Counted from the first letter of the stretch, positions 26,862-41,602 are shown. The stretch is DNA of 64,000 nt from Malurus cyaneus samueli (GCA_009741485.1 CM019236.1:39498307-39562306); one strand, 5' to 3'. The notes: generated from the sequence alone by a model not told the origin. Translations and numbers: made by a program.

Positions 26862-29800
26862 ACAAATGCAAAACATCCTGCACAAATGTTTTCTGGGGTT
26901 TCTTCAGGTGCATAATTCACAGTTGCCGTGTATTGAATTCACATTCTGCATTTACAAATAACGAAAAGCTTCATTTTAATATCTCTTCTCTCACTCTGAA
27001 AGTAGTTTTAATGATTTTATGTGACACCATTGAACAAAGTGAAAACAATGATTTATGTCAAAGGAGAAGAGCAGCTAAAACCTCTTCAATATATGTCTCT
27101 GATAGTTGTGTATTCAGTCAACCTCCTTAAAATAGCTGCTTCCTTCACCACTCCACCTGCCCCCACCATAAGTTTAAGTTATTGATCTAACAGCAAGAAA
27201 TACACGGATTGATAATATAATTAGGCACAATCTTGAAGAGAAAATGGATAGATAATACTTAGGTAATTAGAACAGGAGCATTTTATAGAATGACAAGAAG
27301 AGCTTTATTTTAATTGTAGGTAAATTCATTAAGGAATAATGAAATGCAGTGTTTTTCTAGGCACTATGCTATCTTATTAAATTGTTCAGTTTGTTTTCTC
27401 TAAAGGTGAATAACGTTTCTTTAAGCAGACCTACAATGTTAGACATGCAGCACAGCACAGATGTTTTGTCTTCATGATGATTTTTTTTAGCTGTGTGTAG
27501 AAATAGCAGAAGGCTGTCCTAAATAGAAATGTCCAGCAAGGGATTTCCTTTCTGTGCAAAGACTGCTTTCATTGAGGAAGGTGAAGAAAGACTTTTGAGA
27601 AACTATTCCAAGAGAAAAAAAAAATCTGTCAAAAACTTTCATACCTTCAGAAAAAAAAAAAGACCCATAGTTGTTTTATCTACTGTATCTTTGAGAATCC
27701 GGTGTTTGCCAAGATTAAGATACAGTCTTCAGCTTAAAGTGATCCTTTTATTTATAGTTTGAGTAAGCACAGTAGTGGATATCTCATACAAATTTTTCAT
27801 TCTACTAAAAACATAATGATAAGCGTGATAATTAAGCTAACAAAGCAGGCTGGCCTTCATAATCATGAAGGCAAATCTTTTTTCAAACTAATTCTTTTTT
27901 GATTGAAAAAAGATTTATTGGACGCAAGATCTTATTTGCAAGTTAAATTGAAAATTATTATACCTCAAATGCCTTATTAATTCTTTAAAACCAATTTTTA
28001 AAATGTGGTATTTATGATGATTCTTTTGCAATGTTATTGTAATACAATATTTCAGCTCTGCTGACAAGGGAGTGTAATTCATTGAATTTTTCCTTTTTTT
28101 TTTCTATTTCTCCTTCAAAGATTTCATCATAATTTTATGCAATATTCTACTTCAGGAATAAGTTGAAAGGAAGTATCCTTGTGCATTACGTGTGTTTTTC
28201 TTTATTTCACATAGGCAGCTTGAATAGCTTTACTTTTATTCACATAAATATGATAGTGTTTGTAATCTAAACAAAGCAGGAGTTCCTGGGATTGAGTGTC
28301 CAGAAGCTCTTCAATGGCCCTCAATTAAAGTGCGCTTACAAACTTCAAATAAACATTATAGGTGGAAGCTGTTGGTTTTCATTCAAAGGTCCATTTCTAA
28401 AAATTGGGTTTGTCTGTTTCATAAGATGAGGCTTGGCTCATGTATTTTACTGCTTTATAGTATCATTACTTCAATAGACCTCTATCATTCATCTGAGAAC
28501 AGGCAATCAGTAATAGTGGATTTTGCTTTCTGTCCCACTGCTTTATTCTTCCTTGTGAATGTGTAATGGAAAATGTAAAAATGACCCTTAAGAGAGGAAC
28601 TTTTTTTTACCTTTATGTAAGTCTCTTAATCCAGACTGAACAAATTTGTGATTTATTTTTCTGCTCTCTTCTTTCTTGTCTGTCCAAATGATTGAGAGCT
28701 GTGGATGAGATGCTATCCACTAGGACTGGCCTACAGTAAATTGTTTATATCCATATCTTTGGGGCTGGGGCATGGATTTGTAATTCTTCATGTCAAGACA
28801 ACAATTGACTGTGATAAATTTTAAGCTTCCTCACAGTTGTTCATACTTGTAGGTAATTTTATGTCGTGTTATGACTGAGTAGTACACTTCAGTCATGTCT
28901 ATCTAATAAGCTTCTGACTTGAGCTGAAATTCTTGTTATTTCCTGTCAAGTACATGACCTTGTATTTTCTGATGCCAGATTCCATTCCGTCTCTGTTACA
29001 CTGCCATCATCCAGTTCTTTCTTTTGATGTCTTGATTCTGTTCTGTATTGATGACACCTAATTGTACACGGAGATGAATTCATAAACATATCTATAGCTT
29101 TTATTTCATGGTCTTAATGAAATTAAAGAATGCCTTGACTCCGTGATCGTTAATTCCCTGGTGGTTTTATTCTTCCCTTCTCAGTATCTTGTTAGCATTT
29201 TCCTGTCTTTCTGCAGCATGTAGTTCCTTTTCTCATGTACTCATGAATGAGTAACAATTTCCTTTATAACAATAGATAAAATCAGCCACTGCTTTTCAAT
29301 CTAAAAATTGACTGTCATAGAAAACCACAGATTACTTTGACATGATCTGCATGAGCTAACCTTTGTTCCTTTTGATCTAGTTTTCAATTTACCCCATTTT
29401 TTAAGTATTCTCAATTTCGATTTTATAGTCTTTTATTAGAAGTCAATTTTACAGTTTTTTTTTTTTTTGCTGCCTTTTTGAATTTCTACCATTCTCATTC
29501 TCTCCCTTCTGTATTGATGCTACAGAAGGTTTTGTCCACTTTTTCACTTCTAATTCACCCTGTTAGATTAGTTCATGGCGCTTTTATCTGTATCTGTAGT
29601 AACAGGTGTTCAGAATTCAGAGATACAGACTTTCCTCTGAACAGAGTCTTATAATACACTGCTGTTGACTCTTCTTTTTCATTTGTTCACATTATGCATT
29701 GTGCTTCAGTATCTTTGATCATCAGTCACATTTCTAAAACATTTTGAGAGAAAATTTTATATAACTTAGTAGCTAATATTGTGTTTGTGGGGAAGAAAAG

Positions 29801-32800
29801 AAATTTCACATTTAAACCTAGTTATTTTCATATTTCCAGAAGAAATGAGACGTCTATACTGGAAAGTAGAATGTCTCATCAATAACATTGATGTCTGTAC
29901 TTGTTAGAGATACTGATATGCAAAAGCATGGATATTAAAAACACTAACTCAGAATGAATTCTTAAATTTAATCATGAGAGAGTAACAGCTGATAAATATT
30001 TAAGTAATAGGAGTATTGGAAATCTTTCTGGGATTATTGCTTCTGAAATACTTTGCATGCATTTTATGTTTGCTACATGAGGGTAACAATTTTAAGTACA
30101 TAGCTTTTTTTTTTTTTTCTTTCTTAATCTGGTTAGATCAAGTAACGTATTTGAGCTACAAGGAAGAAATGGTTTGGATTTATGAAAAAAGCAGAAAAGA
30201 CCATCACCAACCAAAATCTAATAGTAGTAAGTTCTTTTTAATACCCAAAATGTGTTGTACCCAGTAGAAATGTTTTAGTTGTGTAATCAGTTGTTCAAAC
30301 ACCCTTTTAAAAAGTACTTAAATTATGTCTCTCTTGCAAGTTTCTCCATAGAGATTTTTTAGGAACTCTTGATTTTGTTTTAAGAGTTATTAATTTATGA
30401 CACTCAAGCCTTTTCAAAATTTCTGCTAGATCTCATCAAGTTGAACTTTAATGTACAGCTCTGCATTTGTAATCTTGAAATAACATACATTCATAACTTT
30501 AAATAGCTAAAACAGCAATATATAGGCATTTCTCTAGATGAAGCAGGGAAAACACTATGTTTGTATTTTGTCTTTTAACTTCTCTCAATGTGTCTCAAAT
30601 TAAAAGAAAATTATTAAATTGTGCTGCATTATAACAGTAATGGCCCATTATTTTGAATAAATACAAGCAGTTAAAAATAATGATGGTTTTATGAAAATTA
30701 CTTTGGCTCATACCCAATTTTAGGGTACTTTTACCATTTAAAGTCAAACAATGTTTAGACAACAATATGAGTATTATAATAGTACCTCACGACTTAAGCT
30801 GAAAAAGAATTGCCAGAGGTTTACATTACATGTGTCTTTATTGTCTCTTAAGATAACTTGTATAAGATTGTGCACTTTACTTCTCCTTCTTGTCATGAAT
30901 ACTATTACCTTTGATAATATGAATACAGAAAGCATCAGGTGATTTCTATTTACCTGCGTTGATTTAATGTTATGATATATGCTCTGGCTTGCTTCCTGTT
31001 TACTTAGTAAGAAAAAGCATTAATATCCATCAAGCAACAATAGTGCGTTCTCAACCCTGAATAAAAACACAGGAAGGAAGAAAGTAAACTTATTGCATAA
31101 TTGAATTGAGCTTTTATAAACTTTCAGACTGTAAACATTTATGACTGAGAAAAATTGTGTCTTCAACTTCAAATGCTAAAACACATTAAAATGGTTTTGA
31201 CCTCTTTTAAAGTATGTTTCAGTGAGTCACCCAAAGATTGATAGATTTACCATTAAAATATATTGGGGAATAAGGGATTAAGTTATTCTACTCCCTTGTG
31301 TATCTCTTTGTTCTGTTCTGTGTTTTGGTTTTTTTTTTTTTTTGTTTTATTTTTTTTTTAATTTTTATTTTAGGTCAGGCTGCACCGTAGCTTCTCATGT
31401 GTAAAAAGTCAAGGGTTGCTAGTCGACTCTTTGGAATGACTGAGTGCGCTTATCTCATCGTCAGTCAAAACTTTTGAAAGTTCCATAGAGTCTTCTTGAA
31501 ACCTTGTTATTTTTATACCCATTCAGTATTTCAGATGTATCACCATCTTCGTGCCACCCAACTATTTTACATGCTGATATCACAATGTGATGGGCCTGAA
31601 TACTGTGCAATAAAGGATATCTCTACTGCACGAAAGATTCTAGTTCCTACTCTGTTTAAACTAGACTCGACTCGCTGATTAACAGACCTAAACTCGTATA
31701 AGTAGTATGACTAGACAAATCTCAACAGTGATCTAATTCGGTATTAAGAAATATGTAGCTACTTACACAAGTGTGATTTTGCCTGTATGATGAAGTAGCT
31801 TGCAATCTATTTTGAGATTCTTAACTCTGGTCAATAGCGTTGCAAATGCGTTTACGCAGTAAAGGTAGTGTACTGGCTGTCTGAGCAAAGATATGATGTT
31901 TGGATTTTCATGTCCTGAATGAGCTTGGAAACTATAGGCGCTTGCCATGAACTGATTCCTGGGTTGTTCTGCTGAGTTGCAATCTAGTTTTAAATGAATT
32001 GTTACTATGGATGGAACTTGAGCAATTACAACTTACAGAATTGCTTTATCAGATAAGGTAATCATAGATCTTAACACATTATGAATATTTAATTCTGTTG
32101 ATATTAAAAAAGTGGCAAGATTAGAGTTTTAATACTTCATATATACTCAAGGTTTTAGAATTCAGGTCAATGATATGATGGAGGTGTTTTCTTGAATTTT
32201 TGTTTCCTGACTTTGAGAATGGCATAAAAAAGTCATCGACTAAAGGACAACTTATATTTTGGGATGTAGTGATGCTTGGAATGTTAATTGATGTTGATAC
32301 GATTGATACGGTTTGGGATGAGAAATAGGAAAACTTTCTGTGCTATTGTAAGGTTTGAATTTCAACCTGTCATAATTTGTTCAAGTTCTTGTAGATATCT
32401 ATATACCATTTATTATGTAGTTTTAAAAGTGAAACTTTAATTCTATTACCTAGATGGATTTATTTCGCATGAGATTGAATGGGTGTGTTTATGTGTATTC
32501 TGCTTATCTGAAGGTGAGAGGAAAAATGCACTAGAACCCATCCATCCTTTTGAATGGATTAAGTGTTGCACTTGTAGGTATACGCAGACAAGTGACATTA
32601 CAACTGTATTTAATTATCTATTTTGCGTTTTTCCTTTACTGCCTATTGATGAGATCTTCAGAGGTAGTAATCTCTTTTACTCAAGTTTATACGATATTGC
32701 TAAGTTTGCCACCTCTCCTGTTCTTAAAATTGAGATGAGATAAGGAACGTAAATCGCAAAAGATGAACAGAATAAAGAAGAGAACATTGAATACACTGTG

Positions 32801-35800
32801 CTTGCAGACACGTGGAATATATATCGTTATAGAAATGTTGTGTCTTATTTCTGTAGGGACCAAGTTAAACTGTTACAACTCTTTCTTCATAGTAAATTTT
32901 TCTAAGATTCTCTGATAAATTGTGAGAAAATAACTGTCACAGATTCGCATAAGTGCTTGTTGAGACTAATGCCGTAGCCTTTCTTTGTTTATTTCACAAC
33001 CATATCTGTTAGTGTCTCAGAAGAGGTTTCTATGAAAGGTAAGCAGCTGTGTGAAAATTTTGGCAACACTCAGATGGTGTACAGTAATGCGATACTTGGT
33101 GAGCGTAAGTAGTAGAGAGATTATTTTTCATCTGTCTATTTTTGGCCTGGTGTGTTGCACCAAAATAATTGTGGAAACGAGAGCACTGGTAGTTTGATGC
33201 GACGGCAAGCGCAGCTATTGGCATTTTGTAATTATCTGTCTGAAGCAAATGTCTATGAAAAGTAAACTGAATATGAATAGGCAGACATTTTTGCTGCTAG
33301 TTTGTGACGTTCAAAGTAGGGAAATAAAATGTAAGTTGTGTTTAATTTGTGCCCCATTATGTTGTTAATTGTTTTTTAATGGGTGAATCGTTACGAATAT
33401 TCCCTCTGAAGGAGAACCAATTGAATACTTTAGCACAATTGAGCATAGGGCAGTCTGTAATTTCTGATGAGTGTGTACCATCTTCCATCTGAAACTGGTT
33501 AGTGAGTGTAATGCTGCAAAAGTAAAGCACAGCCCTTCTACTTTATGTAGATCCATTCCTTCGGATTTGATACGACTGCAATTAGTTTTCATCACTGTCA
33601 AAAAAAAGGAATGCAGTTGTAAAATTTTATCTGTTTAAAACTATATATGGATTTTAAATCAATGTGAATTTGAACAATCAATATCTCTTATACTATGGAC
33701 AACATATTTGTGAGATACTTTATCAGTAATTACTAGTTCATATTCTTAATATCGATAATTCATTAGTTTGTGAATTTTTCATAATTGAAATATTTTATTC
33801 ATTTACGCTTCTCAACCTTATAAAGTTTCCTTGTGCTCTTAATTAGGCTTTGTCGTTGATGGTGGACACATACCTTGTTAAGCAATTAACTAGCTGAGCA
33901 TCATAGACAAAAGTACTTCTAATAGAGAAATTAAGTAAAGCAGTCTTAAATTAAGAAAATCGTGACAGAAAAAATGTAGGTGTGTAAACTGCTTTTCGGT
34001 GACTAGCACTTTTTATTTTTTCATTTTTAAAAAAAAATTTGAATGGTTGGAATAGAAAGTTTAAATATTCAAGATTCATGTTTCACAGAGATTGTTAATT
34101 ATGGATCTTTTTCATTTTGTACATAGCTTTCCACCCACAAGTCAGAGTAGAAAAGAAGTCAATTAGCCAGAGAGAGAAATATTCCTATTTCTTTTTCATT
34201 CATTTTGTTAATCAGTAAATTCTTCAGACAGATATAGAGTAAGACAGTTAATTTCAAAGATTTGAATGAACACTTACATCATGAATGAATGTCTTATGGT
34301 TACTTAAAGAATTGCCAACAAAGAGTATCAGCAAATATGAGAAAATACTGTAAAAGCAAAATCGTGACAAATTCATTCAGATTGGCAGGGCTCATTCTGC
34401 TACTGACTGGATGCCCAAGATGCACTGAGAAAAGCAAACTAAAATCTAAAATCAGTTAAGCAAAAACAGAAGGGAAGAGGGAGGGTAAGGATAATAACAA
34501 ATATGGAAGACAAAGTTGAGATAAGACACCCATGTTAAGTGGATTTGTTTTTACCAGATATGAATAGAAGAATTTTGAATAGAATGCCCTTCGTTAAACA
34601 TGTCAGAAATGCATTTGATTTATTCTGTAATGACAATGAATATAAACTTTATCATGCAAATAATTTTATTAAATGTTGTAATCTGTACTTCTGCATTATT
34701 ATTTCTCTGAAGGACATCTGTGTGCAAACAATGCTTTCAAGAATATATGCATTTTAGGATGGCACTATGGCATTATTTCACTTCAAGCCATTTTCAAGTT
34801 TCAAAAAATAAAAAGTAAACTAAAACTTGTGTATTTTCCTCAACTAATGAAGCATAGTTCCATAAGAACTTTACATAAAAAAGGAAAAACAATGTTATAC
34901 TTCTTTCTCTGCTAAATGCTGACACCTTTAAAAATTAAAGCCAGTGTAACAAAAAAAAAAAATACAAACAGTAAATTAATTATGAGTGAATATTTGAACT
35001 CTTTACAAAACTAGATATAGTGGATTTTTTGCCTTTGGGAATATTTCTTAACTTATCACAAACTTTTGTAAAGTATATTTATGGCAGCCTCTCTTTCTGA
35101 AATGAACTTTTAAGTGTCCTTTCCACAGAATTAAACACTAGACAAGTATCTCGTAATATAAGTTAAAAAAAAAATCTCCAGTGATAATAATGGCACTGAA
35201 TTGTGTATGGTTGACTAAAACATCTTTCTGTAAATTGAAGAGTTAAATTAGTAATAATAAAATTCCCATTGAGTTTTTAACAAAGACTTGCTAACTATTT
35301 AAGAAAGATAAGTATCCTGTTTCAATTATAATGCAAATATTAGAATTATTTCTATGGATTTTTTTTTATGAAAAGAAAAATGAACAGGCTTTTATAATAA
35401 AGCAATTTCATATCAGACTAAATAAAAATGTACTTTGATTCCAAAAGCAACTTCAATATTTGGAAATTAATCTTCTAATAATTTAATGTAATCAAAGTTA
35501 TCATCCATAGAATCAAGTATTTTTAATCTGTGTATAGCTATTGGAAGATAGAGTGTGATGTAGACTATAACACTATTTAAACCTTTCTGATACTTTAGCA
35601 TCATTCCGTGACAGTTCTGATGCTCTAGAGGAAATTGCAGCTTAAACAAACAAAGCTTTTTTCCTTCTTTTCAGTGCTGGATGACAGTATAGAATTCCCA
35701 CTGTCATTCATACACCTCTTGCTTGATTTTATCACTTTTATCTGGTAGCTTACCAAATTCCAAGTTGTTCTGAAAGCTGCTCAGTGCATTTGTTTGCATA

Positions 35801-38560
35801 AAGAGGCTTGTAGGATTGTTCTTGTGTTTGTAAGAGAGAAAAACTTCGCTATTCTCTTTCATTTAGCCATGTTGTTTGAAATAAAATGAAAGGAAGGTAA
35901 ACTTGCGGTGTAGCTTTTGTCTTTGGAGTTTTTATCTCATGGGTCGAGATAAAGACAGTTTAGTAAGACAGAAGCCACACATGCAAACAAAACAAAGCAG
36001 GGATTTTGTTCCGTACTTCCCATTGTCAGACAGAAGTTCAGTCATCTCCAGGAAGGCAGGGTTCCACCACGTGTGATGGTGACTTGGAAAGATGCAAGAG
36101 CATAGTTCCAAAAGTCCTTCCTTCCTATTTCTACCCCCAGCTTTCTGCATTGAACATGACACCGTGTGGTGTTGTAATGAAGAGGTTTTTTCGTATCAGT
36201 TAACAGTGTTCTTTACAATTCCTGAAGACACAGGGTTGGTGCACATTGGTAGTCTGGTGACAGATACAACTTTATTTCACAAAGAACGTACGCTTCCAGG
36301 ATTTCTTCACCACCTGCTGGACTTCATTTGTGCCTTGTGACTTCATTTTCACTCTATCCACATTCTAATGGGGAAAAAAAAAAAAATTGAAATCCTTTTT
36401 CTATATGCTGTATTAAGATCTTTTTTTTGTTGTCGTTAATTGTAGAATTATCTCTTTTCCAGAGTACTTTATGGTGGAGCTAATTAATTGATACATGAAA
36501 TAATTTCTTTCAGTTAATTTAAAAACTTATAGAAGTTTGCTTTCATTTTCTTCATACCACTGCTACCCTTTGATTTTTTTCCTGTTTTTCAGTAAATTTT
36601 ATTATTGAGTCTCAATGTAGTGCTTCAGCTTTGAGTAGTTTCTTGTGAAGATTTATAATCCCTCTTTATTGAAATGTTTGGAACCTTACTGTCTATGTAA
36701 CCTTTCTTAACTGCCAGAACCATTCTTTTTTTAAATGTAAACTTTTTCCATTCCAGCTAAATAAAAAGAGGCCTCAAAATATATTAAAGCATAATATGAC
36801 ACAAGAAATCTAGATAAGCCACATGCTATCCTCAAATTTGTTTTGTATCTGGAAACTGTGAAATTCCTCAAAATTGAGCATGAAATTCTTTCCTTTGAGT
36901 AACCATAGAAGATGTTTGTGATAGAATTTTTTTTATTTTCAACTTTCTGAAAAGAGGAAAAGATATTCAGTGTTTCATAGAAATACTTTTAAAAATGAAA
37001 AAAATAAGTATTTCAAACAAGTACTGTAGCTGGGAGTGAAAATTAGTTTTGTATCTGAGCATCTCCATTATTGCTTGGCTTGCAACTACGTTTCATATAG
37101 TTAAAATGGGGCTTGGATCCACTTTGCCTGTGGTAAACTGAGTCATGTATTAATCCCAGGCAACTGTGATATGTCCCATATTTGCTTAAATACGCTAAGA
37201 TGGGTGAAGCTTTCAGCAAAGAAATTCAGCTGTAATGATTTAGGGAACTGATTTAGAGAACTAATGTTGCCTCCTTGAGTGGGATTTTACCAGCACATAT
37301 TATGGTTTCATACTTGAAAGAAAGTACTCCTATGTTTTAGAAGTCCTGTATTGATCCCACAGTTAATGTAAGTGTAATCTTACAGAGGAAGAATTGCTGT
37401 GAGATCAATAAAGCCAATCTTCCTCTATATAGTTGTACATAACTTAGTTTTGCGTCCAAAATGCTTTAATCTTGTATGCTAACATAATTATCAGTGAAGG
37501 CTTGTTAACTATGAGCACTACAAAGTCTCACCTTAAAATTCTGAAATCAAAGGACTGTTCCAGTGTTTTATTTGAGTTTGATGTTGAGTGCTCTTTAAAA
37601 AAAAAAAAAAAAAGAAAAACAAAATATATGAATGTTGTGAATAATCTAGCAATACAGTAAGGGACTGCAAGGCCTCTCCTATGGAAAATACATTCAGAGA
37701 TATGGCTGCAGTCGGCTGAGTGATGATTGAAAGGAAGATGTGATTTACTCAAAAGTCAATGAAGTCATAATGACTTTTATTTTTTTTAATCTCGCTTATC
37801 ATCTCTACTGAGGGAAAACACAAAAACCTGTAATGCTTTAGACCAGATAACTATTCTTGCTTTATAATTTAAAACACTCAGGAAGCTGGTGAATTGATGA
37901 CCTGAAATTCATCCTGTTTAGGGGGATCTGCATGACTTTGAGCTGTTATAGAAGGTACTAAATCATGCCAGTTCTAGCCTTGCACTCCTGGTATGAATGT
38001 TAAGTGGAAGCTTACATGATTTTTAACAGTGAAAGTTTTCGCAGGCAAAGTAAATGAACAAAAATTAACAATGTTACTGGATTATTTTGCTCACTTTCAA
38101 TCAACATAGATGTAGCTATGTAACTGTATTATTTGAGGCAATTTTTTTTCCTGGTAATTTCATTGTTGTAATGAGACTGGGTGAGAATTACCTTAGTTTG
38201 AAAATTATAGTCAGGGAATATAAATGTGCAATGCCATATTGTGATAGTTGTGATCAAGAAAAAAACAGTAAATAACTCCCTAGCTAAAAATAGATGTCTG
38301 AGATGTTACTTTTCAGTTTAAATCATGTAAAGCTCTCAGAATATAATGACGTATAATTTCATTTAATTTAAATTTTGGTTTATTTAAATTTTAAACCAAA
38401 TGGTTTAATTTAAATTTTCCTAAATTTAGTGGTGACTGGGCTGATCTGAATCATCATTTGCCCTGTGCTTCCTGGTCTACAGTTTGAAAGAGGTTCCAGG
38501 CATACATGTAGCTGGGAATAAGGCTTCAAGAAATCTCAGAAAGGCTTGCTTATTATTCAT
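26862..38560 (+). repeat. Copy C of the duplicated locus (likely the authentic copy)
   Basis: This copy runs without a gap into the unique downstream sequence carrying the exon, so it is the best candidate for the true locus. It matches copy A over 26862-34843 and copy B over about 28800-38530. About 26862-30420 and 36560-38160 look clean. About 30420-36560 contains many indel differences from copy A, with odd extra bases, suggesting incomplete polishing. No coding exon, RNA gene or recognisable transposon was found. The 3' limit is approximate because copy B degrades near its own end. Confidence 0.88.
38373..38420. repeat. AT-rich inverted repeat
   Basis: TTTAAATTTTAAACCAAATGG is surrounded by repeated TTTAATTTAAATTTT units, so GGTTTA...TAAACC forms a self-complementary hairpin. 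The same structure occurs in copy B near 23490-23540, where it is slightly longer. It is probably a simple AT-rich palindrome with no assigned role. Confidence 0.5.
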
Positions 38561-38602
38561 TATTAAGTGTTTATTTAGGAGGGAAAAAAAAAAAACCCAC
38601 AC

Positions 38603-38634
38603 AAATAAATAAATAAATAAATAAATAAATAAAT
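38603..38634. repeat. (AAAT)8 microsatellite
   Basis: Eight perfect AAAT units preceded by an A12 run (38584-38595) and a short CCCACAC spacer. An A-rich tail next to AAAT repeats often marks the 3' end of a retroposed sequence, but I see no recognisable element upstream. Confidence 0.9.
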
Positions 38635-41602
38635 GAAGAAAAGAAGAGGAAATGATAGCCCTACTTTGTAAAAGTGTTCTTAGAAAAATATAAAATTAAC
38701 TGTGCCTAACACTGATGATAGTCTTTTTTCCTTTCACCCTGTGCTCTGTTATACTAATATCACCCTCATAAACTGAAGTACTAATTTCAACATATGCCTA
38801 TACACCAAAGGACAAGTATTATTTTGAGATGCACTGCTCAGTGGTTTGGACATATATCAGGGGCTTCCTGTATTCAATTTACAGTGCTAAAGCAATGTAA
38901 AAAAAGCATAGCATAACACAGAGCAGTTTAAGGTCCTTTCTCTGGGCTAGGCTGACTTGGCAAAATGTGGTGTCACTGTTCTTCTTAGGCTGCATTTTTA
39001 ACTCAATGCCAGACACACAGGCAGCTTCAGCTGAACTTGTGAAGAAATGAAAGTCCTTCTTGCAAGAGGCCTTATTATTGTCATTACCCAAATCACTGTT
39101 GAAGCCATAAAGCTAAGATATCATAACTTAGGTCTATGGTCCCATTTTACTGCCATGTGTGGCGTAGTTTCCTCCACTTTGTTTTATTACGAGCAATAAC
39201 ACCACCAGTTTTATAAGAGATTTTGCAATTATGAATGCTATTAGAAGACTTATACAAAAGTCTTACAAATAACTTTTTCTCCATATTTCTTTCATGTTGT
39301 TTTTATTAGTTGTAATAGCAGTTGCAGTAGTATCTGGTTATTCAGGTGGAGTTGTGTTAAAATTCAGTTTAGCAGAGAAAACTATTTGGGAGGATTTTCA
39401 GGGAAATGTCCCAAAGAAAAACAGCATGAAGTGAAACTTTCTCTGCTGAGTGTTGTGCTGGGTAGAGTAAATTTGCAAACCTAGTGGGTTATGGAAAGGA
39501 AGATACCTTCCTTTGTCCTTCCTGTGACAGTGATATGCACTGAAAAATGAATGGGAATTTGTCCCCCTGAGAATTTTCCTATGACTTCTAATCTTAGGTT
39601 GAGATCTTCTTAGATGAGTGTCCTTTGGGTTTTACATAAAATACTGATCTGGTTTTTTTTTTTTTTTTTTTTTTATGAAGGACATAGTTGCTGAGGTATT
39701 AAGAGAAACTTTTGTGTAACTCCCAGAGAAATGTTGTATCAATGCTGGCTCTCTGCTCACAGATGAAATTGCTGTCTCTGTGATGTCTGCATTTTGAGTT
39801 ACATTATTGTAGAATATTTTCTGTTGCGAAGCATGGAAAAGACATTACTTACTCAAGTAAGGGTGCACATTTTTTATCTCAACAAAGAACTCAATCTTCT
39901 CTATTTATTGGACAGCCAAAACCTGCAGGACAAATTTTAGGATGTGCTTGGAGTGTAGCATAATTCTCAAATTCTTTCCCACCCGAAACAGATTAAATGG
40001 ATAGTCACACATAGGTGTTTTTAATCTTCCCTAGTGGACTGGAAAACACTAAATAAGACATCAAGTGCAAAAGACATGTGTAGTAGCTCACTCCAGTCCC
40101 AAGAGGTTGGAGAGGTTTTACCCCTTTGGAGCAAGGGATAGAGTGAGCAAGGCTCACTAGCTGACAAAGTAGATTTGGCAGCTACCCTAGCAAAGATACA
40201 ACTGAATATTTAAGGAAGTGGAACAAAGTTTATTTTAATTATGAAGAGTGATCATCTCAGAAAGGGAATATAAGGAAGATTGAGAGGAAAAATTAAATTT
40301 GTGAATCCCTAGAAGACTAGGAAGATGAGTTTGCCTAAGAGTTAGTGAAGCACTCAAAAAAATCTTCTGTCTTAACTGAAAGTGCATTTAATGTGATTGA
40401 AAGTATCTGGATAAGAACTAGGCATTATTTGTCCATGCAGTTATGGATTCATTTTGGAATGTTAGCTCTTAGAATAATTCTTCCAAAGCATGCAAAAGGT
40501 AATGCTGAAGGGGCAAGTGAGATAATGTCACCAAAAAATGAAAGAGAAATATGTTCCAGCAAAACATAAAAATTGAGAGTGCGCTGCAGCATGCAGTGAC
40601 ATGTAATGAGGTGTGCAAGCCTAAGCTTCAAATTTTTTAAGGAGTGTGTAACATTTCTGCTGTAAGTATACTTTTTCTAAAAATTGTACCCTTATACAAC
40701 ATGATTGATTGATATGAAAGTTACGTGGAAATATTATCTGTGTTTAAAATTTTCTGTTATCTGAATACTTCACATTTTTATTAAAAAATAAAAAATTTGA
40801 ATGGACATGCCTTTGAAATAGAGAGAAATCTGTATTTCTAAATATAACATGCTTTTCTCATTGATGGTACTAATTTTTGGGGCGGTTTCCATTGAATGTT
40901 TAATGATACCAGATTTAATCATACATGCCAGTGAAGCTATTACACATTATGATATCAGATCTCAGTAGATCCCAAATATTAGAAAAAAAGAATGTTTTAC
41001 TCCTTGAGGTCCGTGCATGTCCATGCATTCTAAAAAAGCTCTTAATACCAGTATTCTTCATAGTCATTTGCAAATTATAAAGTGGTTAAGAAACTTTTCA
41101 GTGAAAAGGAATTGTATTTGGACTTTGATGAAGTTAAAATGAGAATTTTTAGCGGCAAAAACTACCTTCATAAAGGTCTGGATATGATGTAAGAAGGCAA
41201 ACTGGGGTAACAACTTATGGGTTTGGTCTACTGCAGGACATTAGCTCAGGCTGTAGGATTTAGTTTAAATTTAAAACTTTAATAAGGAGTGAATGACATA
41301 TTAATTAAAAATCAATAATAAAAGCACTTCTAATATAATATACTTTTATAACTCTTAGTCATGTGAGGTATTGCTGGGTAAACATTGACTGAAGAATTGC
41401 CTTCTGTGTATATTAATGTAGGAAATCCTAAACTTCATAAAAATTAGCTCAATGCCAAGCTCAACGTCTGTCGGTGTAACTAAGGTGAGATCACTGAGCT
41501 TTGTTTGGAAGGATGCCTAAGGGACATGTACTTCATCTAGTCCTGTTTTGTCTACAACATATGCTGGGATAAAAACTACATGCTACTAATAATGAAATTA
41601 CT
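38635..41602. other. Unique non-coding stretch
   Basis: AT-rich, apparently single-copy sequence with no recognised exon or element. It includes a T22 run at 39653-39674. Short open frames (for example 40345-40569) have no family signature. Confidence 0.55.
39653..39674. repeat. Poly-T run (22)
   Basis: An uninterrupted run of T after CTGATCTGG. No flanking element is recognised. Its exact length is uncertain in any assembly. Confidence 0.9.

Noticed and set aside
2663..38560. Tandem repeat array of about 8-14 kb units as a biological structure (satellite or segmental duplication)
   Set aside because: Copies differ in error density rather than by ordinary divergence, end at fixed-size gaps and are ragged at their edges; an assembly artefact explains all of this.
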